Source of the DNA: Hypsibius dujardini
Taxonomy: Eukaryota; Tardigrada; Eutardigrada; Parachela; Hypsibiidae
Reading direction: 5' to 3'
Length of the DNA: 36,970 bases
NCBI GenBank assembly: GCA_001579985.1
Contig: LRSR01013118.1
Coordinates: 1 to 36,970, forward strand
Each line of letters opens with the position of its first letter. Position 1 is the stretch's first letter. Below the pieces are notes generated by a model, which did not search any database, had not been told where the DNA came from, and worked only from the letters and a program-made list of their open reading frames with translations. The translations under genes were made by a program, and so were the position numbers. Below, in pieces: positions 29,001 to 36,970 of the stretch.

Positions 29001-32000
29001 TTTGTAATAAGTTTTTATCGGTCTTCACCCATACGTGTACTTCAGTCAGAAGAGGTTAGTTATTCCAGTTTCGATTGTTATTATTTTTGAAGTTTTCCTC
29101 TGCATCGCTGGATGTATTGCAATGTTGCACTGTCAGTATTACCAAAGAATATAAGAGGTATAGCCAGATATATATATATATATATATATAGATATACGTA
29201 ATATAGAGATGTATATAGTATAGCATAGTATAGTATTGCATAGCATATTTTAGAGTATAGTAGAACACCTAATTATATATAGATGTAAGTATATATTTAT
29301 AGTTATAAGTATAATATATGTATGGAAATAAGTATATACATAGTATAGTATAATATAACATGTAGTATAGCATTTATAAGGTTATAAGTATATATATGTA
29401 AGTGATCTACAGATATAAGAATATGTAGATTTAAGTAATAGACATATATATAAATATATGTTATATTACGTGCTTTGGTATTACCGAAGTATTACCGAAG
29501 TATTACCATGATCGTTCCATAAAGTTTGTCACCTTGAGTTGGGTATGGAAATAAATGTTCAGTTAGTCGAAGATACAGTGCTATTAAACGTGTAATTTGA
29601 CTTTAGAAAGCAATACTACATTGCAATAAGTTTTTTTGAGAAACAAGTAAGGTATGTGTTCTGTTCGAGATAACCGCATTATGTTCTAACTTTTGTAATC
29701 ATTTCAATAAAACCGTTACATTCTCTAATGTTTTTAATGTTCGTTAGTGACTCTTGGTCGGATTGCTATTTTTCCTTGGTGCTGATGCACACTAAAATTT
29801 GTAGAACAATGTGTTGATGTTTGTCGGGCTGGATTCTGGGATGTAGTTTACCAATTACATAACTGAACGATCTTCAAGGCTTGCGATAAAACAAAATTAT
29901 CCTGATCGACGAAAAAATTGAAATTATTTCTTAATTGTTCACGTTACCTGGAACTAATTTTTTGTCGGTCGGCGGCATCTCGTTATCTATGTCCTCCTCG
30001 TTCTCCCTCGATTCCTCCTCTTTCTCCTCTTCCTCCTCTAGCTCAACAGGTGCGAATAGTTCTTTCGCCATATTGTACGAGGCCGGAGCACCGTCCAGCA
30101 CATATCCCTGATTCAGACACGCTTTACTCAGCAACTTCTCCCGCAACAACCGCACAATCATCGCCTCCCCCAGATGGCCATTATTCTCATTTCGGCTATC
30201 TTGCATTTCCGCCAGAAGCTTTTTGGCCGCCTGAATGCCAATTTGATCTCCATCGTCATTCGCGTCCTCACTCTCGTTTGCCGGTATCTTAACTGACTTT
30301 GCAGGCTTCTCATCTAGCGTTTAAATAAGAATAAAAAAATACAAGAGATAAAAAATTAAATTAAATTAGAAAACTAAATTAAACCTACACTAACCTTCTG
30401 ATGACTAATTTGTTAGTTTTAGTTTCTCTGCTTTCATGAAACAAATGCAAATGAACAAAAACTTAATTAACCCTCTGATGACTTATTCTAGTTTTGAGTT
30501 TAGACTTGCTCAAAAAGATCAACTAAAATTCACGTTTTAAATCGCTAACAAACTAAATATTTTATGTTGGTATTAAACTAAACTTGCATGATCGAACATT
30601 TTGAATTATTGAATATTTCAAATGGCTACTTTTAGATAACTTTACTCTCAAACTGTTTGGCAAATTAATTTTGTAATTTCAAATAGGTACGAAAAGGTAT
30701 GGCCTAATATTTGTAGAGCGTCTAATTTAAAATAATAAAAATTAAACAATATTTTCCCATGTATCTGTCATAAATTATGGTAAGATGTTTGATTTTGTTA
30801 TAAATTTTTGACAAAGTAAGTAAGTAAAAACGTAACCTTGCCTTTTTAAACCAAATTACTACAAAAATTAAAAACTATACTATTTGTGTGAAACTGTTCT
30901 ATTCAATCTTTTAAATATCAAGAAAGTATTGTTGTTTTGAAAAAACAAAAGTTTTGTACCGCGCACTCTTTTACAGTACAAGTAAATCTAGCAAATCACG
31001 AAATCCTCACCATCTTCCGTCTCTGAAATCTCAGTAGTGGGCACTTTTACCACAGTAATAGCCGGGCTTGCTACGACTGGACGTAACTTCACCGCCAATT
31101 TCACTTCCGTGTCTTTGACAATGTTTTCCGCCGACACGTAGTGCAGCTTATAGTAATCGGCAAGTTTCATGGCCATTGTGGTCTTTCCGGAAAAGGGAGG
31201 TCCAATGATCGCCACTTTGATAGGCGTCAAATTCTGCAATGTTTTGTATTCTCGGATCACTTTCGGTAGGGCCTTTAAGAAACCTTCTTCCGCGGTCCAT
31301 TGGATTTTCATCGTCTCCAAAATAGTCCGCGCTTCGAATAAGAGATCAGCTGTCAGGAGCTCGCTGTCGATTTGGGAAACTTTCTTTTCGACCACGAGAG
31401 TTTCCGGTGGAATGTTGATTACGGTCCCGCCGGTCAACTGTTTGGCGATCCCTGTCACTAGTTCCTAAAACAAAAGTCACTGGCTGTTTTTATTTTCTAC
31501 GGCTTACTTCTACTAATTTAGTATCTTAGAAGTGTGGAAAAATATCAACTAATAATTTCAAAATTAATCTAAAAGCAAGTAAAATGCCTTGCTCATCATC
31601 ATTTAAATTAATTTTAAGCTTAATCTGGGTTTGCGTTTGATGAACTTAGCTTTGTTATTGTATTACTTAAGCGTGATCTTTAAATTTATTAAAATATGCC
31701 ACCACTTTTAAAGAATTTATGGGTATGCGGTACTTACAATTTTAAAGTTACATTATTGTAACTCATGACAGCTGAAAGACAGAATTTGTATGTTACAGAT
31801 GGACAATGTTTTTTATTTGTATTGATTAAATGACAATTGAAATGGTAACTAAAACTTTTTAATTTGTTTCCGTAACCACTACGTTTCACATACGTAACCA
31901 CTTGTTTAAAAAAATTAATCGAATTGATGCTTCACTCTAAAAAATAATACCTGGTAAGTATGAATGCCAGCATCAATGGCAATAATATATCGAGTTTTCG

Positions 32001-34657
32001 GTTTTGAGTCGCACATATTTTGGAGGACTTGCGCGAGGTCGCGCACATGGATCATGGGAACCTGATTCTTCCCGTCGCCCAAGACAGTGAGGACTGGCGC
32101 GTTGTGCCAGGCGTCCTTGAAGTACCACCTCAATATACGTTCCCCGTAGCCGTAAGTGAGACCTGCTCCGACCACGGTCGCGCTGATACGACGATGGGAA
32201 TTTTTTGCGAATTTCAGGAGGTCTTTCTCCATGTCGAGGTGGGCCTTAAATTTGGTGTGGGGTTTTCGCCTCTTCGCTTCCTCTTCGGTCAGTGGTTGTG
32301 GTTCGTCCTCGACCTGCTCCTCTTCCTCCTCTTTCTCGCCGTCCTTTGGCTTAAGTTTCGGTACTAAACCAAATGCATGTATTATTGTTATAGAATTTCA
32401 GCTGTAAAAGATATGTGTTTTTGTAGAAAAGTGGTTGAGCAGAGTGAAGGAAGTAAAATCAATAAAGCCTATTTATTGATCCATCTTATTTCTGAAGACA
32501 CTAGGGATGGCATGAAATGACAAAATGACACGTTTGATTTGATTGGGTTTTGGTTGTAATTTGATTTGATTTTAAACATCATTTGGTCATTGGATTCTGA
32601 TTTGCCGGGGCTTGGTAAATATTTTTTCAATTTCTCAATGTTTTGGCAGGTTTTTTGTATCTACAGGGTCATTCAGTACCACATGGACACTTCAAAAAAA
32701 TTAGGAAAATTTCGAATTTGGTTATTTCGGGCTAATTATTTCCCATTGCATCAGTTTAAAGCCTTTCATTTACGAAACACGTTTGTTTGGATGTTTGGAT
32801 ACTAAGCTCCATAATAGTGGGCGGGAGTACCCGGTCAAAATTGGGCCGGGTTTAGTCGAGCTGTTTTGGCATTTTGTTACCCCTGACTGAAGTTAATTTC
32901 GCAAACCGAATGTTCACCACATTTAAGATCGGCTAATTGTAATCGTTAGAAGCACATATAGCTTTATATTAAGCTATTTGGAAGACGAATTCAATAAGTA
33001 AATTTGTTTTTCAAAAATTGTAAAACAAAGGCGGCGAATTTGCAGTTTTGACCTTTCTTGAAAGACATTTTAATAAAAAACCTGTTGTGTCGCACCCAAA
33101 TTTTATCTTGAAATAGCCCATGAAGTTATCAGCGAATTTGTTGCTTAAACTGAGATCAATGAACACTTCTAAACTGGTGGGCATGAAAGTGCTTCAATCC
33201 CATATTTTGCCACTTTTAGTTGTACTTTCCCGTATAGCAGTGCGGGAAACTCAATTCTTCTTTCCAATTATTTGAATTAAAAAAATCCTAAGTCGTTGGT
33301 TCTTCAAAAAGGTCAGTTCCAGGGATAGCATAAGTTGCGCACAGTTTCTTTGATAAGCGGTCCACCGTGTCCACATGTTAATGAATGGACATGTAGTTGT
33401 ACAGTGCTCCCCAAATAAAGTTTGTTAGAATGTTTTGCTTAAATTATTAATGAAAATATTAAATATATCACTGATATTATTGGAAAAAACTAGGTATATA
33501 CAATGGAAATTGAATTCTTATCACTACTATTGCCAAATAAGACAGAAAACTAAATTGGTTGCTCAATTGACGAATCAGTAAGTACTGTTTAATTTTCATT
33601 CAACATATATTTTTCAAAGTTAGCAGTTACAATGATATTTCTGAGTTTTATGTTTTTTTCAGTATTTGAAAAAAATGTCTCACACAATTGAACAGATTTA
33701 GGTGGCAATCCTTGCTTCTCCGTACTTTGGCTTTGGTTCAAAGTCCGAAAATGAATTTCTGAGTGTAACCCTGAGTTTGATAAAATAATGATCAAAAGTC
33801 TTCTCAAAATGATGAAAAATGATGAATTTTTGGAGTTTTGGCAAGCAAAATTGACATTATAATCACTATGTCAGAAGTTGGAAATTATTTTTATATTTTT
33901 ATGCCTTTTTATTATTTTTCATTATTATTTCTTTGAGTATTTATTATTTTTCTTGGTATAAAAAGTTGCATTTGTCAATATCCATAATTGTTTCATCCCT
34001 TTGACTAGAGATTACAACGGTTGTGTCGATACAAAATTGCCAATGGTATTTGCTAATCACTTACGTGTGAAATGTAGTTTGCCCTTACTATTTCAATAAA
34101 TTCTTGCTTTGCTTCAGATGAAGGTAGGCACTACCTTTTACTCTTGTTTTGCACCAGGTCATCAGCGGCGACACCAGGAACACTGTCTTCTTGTTCTTAT
34201 TCGCCAGCAGATGCGCTTTGGCCGCTGTCAGTGCCTTTTCCACATCTGAAAAGAGCTCATTCTCCCCGTCTTCGTCAGCCGTGTGATAAATGTGAATTTT
34301 CGCCCTATCCAGCGCCTTCAACAGTTCCTCTTCCGAATCTACCGAAAACAGCTCCCGAGCTGCGGGTACCTTGGGCGGAGGCGGCGACCTATCCAGCTTT
34401 GGGATCAACGAATCATCGGGAATTTTAGGTAGACGATAGGACCCGATAATCTGAAAACAATCCGGTGCTCCGGGTGCGTCAAGGAATGTTAGGCCCTTGA
34501 AATTAGCCCCAGAATCGGGGACGTCGCTGGTGGTAGCGTTAGGTTGGTTAGTTCCCAACTGTTGGGCAAGGACCTTCCCGAAATACGTGTCAATGCGGTG
34601 AATGAAAATGACGGGAGGCGGTTCAGGGGGACTTTTTTCTTCGTCTCCGGTGCCCAT
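26022..34657 (-). CDS. AK7: adenylate kinase 7, with C-terminal Dpy-30 motif
   Basis: Cilium/flagellum-associated adenylate kinase (2 ADP = ATP + AMP). Exons: 34657-34135, 32363-31951, 31464-31011, 30313-29948, 28940-28897, 28813-28344 and 26472-26022; phases 1, 0, 1, 1, 0, 2 all agree, giving 906 residues (vertebrate AK7 about 720). Exons 1-2 form an NAD-epimerase-like domain (PPVIFIHRIDTYFG, LVSPLMTWCKT, GLTYGYGERILRWYFKDAW, GDGKNQVPMIHVRDLAQV). Exon 3 has the P-loop GPPFSGKTT at about 400-408. Exon 4 has NQGYVLDGAPAS at about 532-543 and an acidic EEEEEKEEE run. Exon 5 (44 nt) gives DYIFYLDIPLEITLK. Exon 6 is a coiled-coil-prone KR/E-rich segment after a short lid. Exon 7 opens with the Dpy-30 motif LLPSDPVDFLAEYLL (about 772-786), then an extra 120-residue tail. 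The AMP-site arginine of DGFPR is lost (DGAPA), so catalysis may be altered. Confidence 0.93.
27365..28025. repeat. foldback element in AK7 intron 6
   Basis: Arms of about 145 bases (about 27365-27510 and 27880-28025) are inverted copies. Shared words, allowing mismatches, are CACACAACTTTATGCTATGCT, GGCAACCTTTTTAA and CCCAACCTTTTTGGCC. The middle of about 370 bases shows no ORF. The intron (26473-28343) also holds many TTTAGTT/AACTAAA words and the hairpin AAAGTTTAGTTG..CAACTAAACTTT at about 28108-28136. Confidence 0.65.
29150..29470. repeat. AT microsatellite tract in AK7 intron 4
   Basis: A (TA)n run at about 29167-29190 followed by long degenerate TATAGTATAG, TATAAGTATA and TATGTA units. 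Non-coding. Confidence 0.8.
30390..30520. repeat. diverged tandem duplication in AK7 intron 3
   Basis: Two units of about 80 bases share ACCTTCTGATGACTAATT / ACCCTCTGATGACTTATT followed by AGTTTTAGTTT / AGTTTTGAGTTT. Confidence 0.55.
32364..34134. other. AK7 intron 1 (1.77 kb), no internal gene seen
   Basis: AT-rich. It includes a TTTGATTTGATT-rich patch at about 32530-32575. Open frames at 32566-32805 and 33589-33807 show no protein-like features. Confidence 0.6.
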
Positions 34658-35248
34658 TACGGTCTGGTTTGTTTAAAAATGATGTGGACTCTTGGCAAGA
34701 TAAATTGGAAAGCCTACAAATCAGCGAATCAACGAATCAATCGACAACTCATATATGCAAGGAACGTCGTGGTGATTTGAATAAATTTGTGGATGTTAGG
34801 AACATCCTTTGCTTTCTTTTCTGTTTTCTTTGCCACGCTTTCTTTATAATTTTCCCACGAAGAGGTTGTTGCCAGGAAACCCTTAACTCGAGGCGTGGTT
34901 GAATTATATGCTGGGATAAGTGACATCCAATAAGGTGTTCTGCGCTTTGCCGATAACAAAACCGCAGAATTTTTATCCGTCAAAAGTGATGATAATGAAT
35001 TTAATGGGCACCCGTTCAAATGGTCCTTCTATATATGCTGGAAGATGTGTCTGATCAGACTAAAGTGACTAGACTAGGTGTCAATCAGACTGACGAATTT
35101 AATATTGGTTGTGTTCAGAAGCTGATTGAGCTCCGGCTGGAAGTGCGGCATTTTTATCTCCCCTGACCTGGATTGTCATTTTGTAAAATCAGCAAAAAAA
35201 TGACCCCCACCCCACTTGGAAAGTAGAGAAATAGAAATTGTTGCTAAA
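34658..35248. other. intergenic region upstream of AK7
   Basis: Presumably contains the AK7 promoter, but no clear TATA or initiator is recognised. A perfect 12-bp palindrome GTCTGATCAGAC is at 35049-35060. CCAGGAAACCCTTA occurs directly repeated near 34874 and near 36281. Confidence 0.4.
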
Positions 35249-35256
35249 TATAAAAA
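35249..35256 (+). promoter_or_regulatory. candidate TATA box
   Basis: TATAAAAA lies 82 bases before the ATG at 35331. A four-codon upstream ORF (ATG at 35323) ends in TGA overlapping that ATG as ATGA. Confidence 0.35.
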
Positions 35257-35330
35257 GGGTGCTAAATAATAGCGAGAGGGCGATCATCAACGTTTGCCAG
35301 CAACCAATAAAATCAATAAAACATGTGTCG

Positions 35331-36076
35331 ATGAACGAGATTGAACAAGTGATCAGCCGGAGCGGTCCAGGAAATTTGATCAGCGAATTTCGGAAATTCG
35401 CTGATAGCATTTGGCTGAGCGGTAAGACAGCCAAGCTGTCGACGATCAAGAAAAGGCAACAGGTCAATCAGAACTCTTTTTGGCCCACGCGGCCCATGTT
35501 CATTCCTCCACTGATACCTTTTTTTGATACCATTTTTGAACAGACCTTATTATTATCATATTTTATTGACGATCGTGTTGTCACTAATGTCGAAACAAAT
35601 GCTCTTCTCAGCAAAAGACAAACCCTTTGCCCCTCCCCTGTGATGCCGCGGCAATGCTGATCGTCAGATGTTCCCCGTGTCTATTCCAGCTCAAATTATG
35701 TTTGCAATTACTATATAGACCTTGATGAAAAAGATATAGAAAACCGGCTAAATAATCGAACAATCAAAAGATCAGAAGGACATGGGTCTCGGTATAAGTC
35801 GTTCACTGTGGAATTTTGAAACTGATGCAGAAATATTTGGATGCTGCTTTTTCGAACATTGTTTTTGTTCTGCCCTCAAGAACCAGGCCGTTCGGTCTAC
35901 CACTGCAGCTTGCTACCTCTGCTGAACTGGAATATCTACGAGTTGATTTATCCACTCAATTAGAAATCCATCTCGTTAGAAAGATCTTTCCTGCAGTAGG
36001 ATTAGAGACAGTGCGGCCGTCAATAAAATGTGTAAACGAGTCTGTTAAGAAATGGTATCAAAACTGGTATCAGTGA
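35331..36076 (+). CDS. candidate two-exon gene, unrecognised
   Basis: Exon 1 (35331-35462; MNEIEQVISRSG, NLISEFRKFADSIWLSG, STIKKRQQ) could be joined in phase 0 to 35831-36076 after a TGATGCAG acceptor, giving 125 residues. The second exon is protein-like (LSTQLEIHLVRKIFPAVGL) and ends VNESVKKWYQNWYQ, which faintly recalls homeodomain helix 3 (V-K-x-W-F-Q-N), but the rest of that domain is not evident. The donor used (CAG|GTCAAT) is weak. A much better donor at G|GTAAGA (35421/35422) has no partner in frame. Beyond 36069 a GTGAGC donor could extend the gene through an 18-nt exon (about 36151-36168) with good splice sites. Low confidence. Confidence 0.3.
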
Positions 36077-36401
36077 GCAAGCGATATGTTGAACCGTGCG
36101 TGTCAAAACCAATTCCTGTGATTGATCTGTTTTCATTTTTCGATTTCAGTCTTACCGATTTGCAGCGGTAAGGCAGCACGGCTGCATTTAATATTGCCCA
36201 GCCGAATGCGATTCGAAATGTTTGAAAATGAAATTTTTCACACGCTGTATTGTTGCTACACCAGATATACAAAGTAGTCACCAGGAAACCCTTACTGGTA
36301 CCGGGAGGAGTTCTGCGTGAGGAAATAACGCGCGCGAAGACACTCCAACGTATGTTTCACTTACGGTGTTGAAAAATTAGTTTTATTTCTTTCGGTCGAA
36401 A

Positions 36402-36617
36402 ATGTCGGAAAATTCGTTGCAAACATGCAGCAAATGTAGTGACTTAAGGACATCCTACGATCGGCTGGCCAAGGAGCATGCACATTGCACCAACCGTCTC
36501 GCCAATCAACAGGATGTGATTGGCAAAATGGAGGCTGCCGTCAAGCTGCTCAACAAAATGCTGCACGACGATAAAAAGCACCGTGTCTTTCTACAGGAAC
36601 GACTCGATACTGCTGAG
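36402..36617 (+). CDS. first exon of a coiled-coil protein, gene continues past the edge
   Basis: ATG at 36402 opens 72 codons of clearly coding sequence, ending at GCTGAG|GTACTC in phase 0. The start carries a CxxC pair (QTCSKCSDL). The rest is a heptad-rich helix (SYDRLAKEHAHCTNRLANQQ, VIGKMEAAVKLLNKMLHDD, FLQERLDTAE), typical of the N-terminus of a coiled-coil structural or centrosomal protein. The family is not recognised. The frame reads on openly to 36923, but that part overlaps a dispersed repeat and is most simply intron. Confidence 0.65.
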
Positions 36618-36664
36618 GTACTCCGTATTTTTTTACATAGGCATTGGCTCGTGTTCTTTAGGGC

Positions 36665-36790
36665 TCGTTCAGATCCTTGTAACTCGGAACCAGGACCCCT
36701 TATGGTATGGCAGGGGGTGAGCAAAGGTGCAAACTGCATTTCTTTCAAAATTGAAACCGAAATTCAGCGTTATGTTCCTGCTGAATTTGA
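36665..36790 (+). repeat. dispersed repeat, copy 2
   Basis: TCGGAACCAGGACCCCT, GGCAGGGGGTGAGCAAAG, TGCATTTCTTTCAAAATT and GAAATT occur in the same order as in the reverse complement of 7135-7262. Both copies are in non-coding DNA (intergenic there, presumed intron here). Confidence 0.6.
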
Positions 36791-36970
36791 AGTATTGAGG
36801 GCATGGGAGTCTGGTCTCCAAAAGGCAGTGTGGCGGATCGACTATTGGGCTGACCGGGCAGTTGCCACCCTCCCCCCTGCGTGTAAAATGAGTCCCGTGC
36901 CCTCACGGAGCGAGTGGGGATGAAAACAATTATTTTTAGGCTTTTACGTGTTGAAGCTTGCCCCTCCCCG

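Noticed and set aside
34874-36297. CCAGGAAACCCTTA direct repeat as possible LTRs
   Set aside because: Only about 15 matching bases and no reverse transcriptase, primer-binding site or polypurine tract between them.
36618-36923. Continuation of the coiled-coil frame to 173 codons
   Set aside because: The sequence after GAG|GTACTC changes character and overlaps a dispersed repeat also found in non-coding DNA at 7135-7262. An intron is the simpler reading.
1-36970. CRISPR array, bacterial operons, rRNA
   Set aside because: No regularly spaced identical repeats with unique spacers, no Shine-Dalgarno-led gene strings and no rRNA sequence. Introns and a Pol III tRNA show a eukaryotic nuclear genome.

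Overview
The window looks like a stretch of a compact, AT-rich, intron-bearing animal nuclear genome. Coding exons are short, have good GT..AG junctions, and are richer in GC than the DNA around them. An ionotropic-receptor-type channel lies beside an insect-type gustatory receptor, together with an axonemal adenylate kinase 7 and an alpha-1,3-fucosyltransferase. That combination points to a protostome, most likely an ecdysozoan such as an arthropod or tardigrade; I cannot place it more closely. All exon structures below were deduced by eye from open frames, splice sites and matching intron phases.

Layout. 1-2122 (+): the 3' part of an unrecognised gene, with a mariner-like element in its last intron. 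2187-3635 (-): a two-exon fucosyltransferase. 3636-5420: gene-poor DNA with three CACGTG boxes and a TGTGTC hexamer array. 5424-6543 (+): a complete small gene (TATA box, 5'UTR intron, 99-aa ORF, AATAAA). 7000-7650: repeat DNA. 7749-7821 (+): tRNA-Arg(ACG). 9090-13167 (+): an ionotropic-receptor-like channel gene, converging on a five-exon gustatory receptor at 13476-17284 (-). 17285-19342: intergenic repeats. 19343-23390 (-): a six-exon single-pass membrane glycoprotein with a PPxY tail, whose transmembrane helix is split over three exons, one of 15 nt. 23692-24435: a Tc1-like relic. 24551-25974: two weak gene candidates. 26022-34657 (-): a seven-exon adenylate kinase 7 with a C-terminal Dpy-30 motif. 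35249-36076 (+): a weak two-exon candidate. 36402 onward (+): the first exon of a coiled-coil protein that runs off the edge.

The genes do not form one pathway. The clearest functional grouping is the pair of unrelated chemoreceptor-type genes lying tail to tail about 310 bp apart. The other theme is non-coding: most introns carry a recognisable repeat. These are long-armed foldback elements, TIR relics (TA-flanked mariner and Tc1 types, a TTAA-flanked piggyBac-like type), CAGACA/GACA microsatellites, a degenerate minisatellite, and one dispersed repeat with copies about 29 kb apart.
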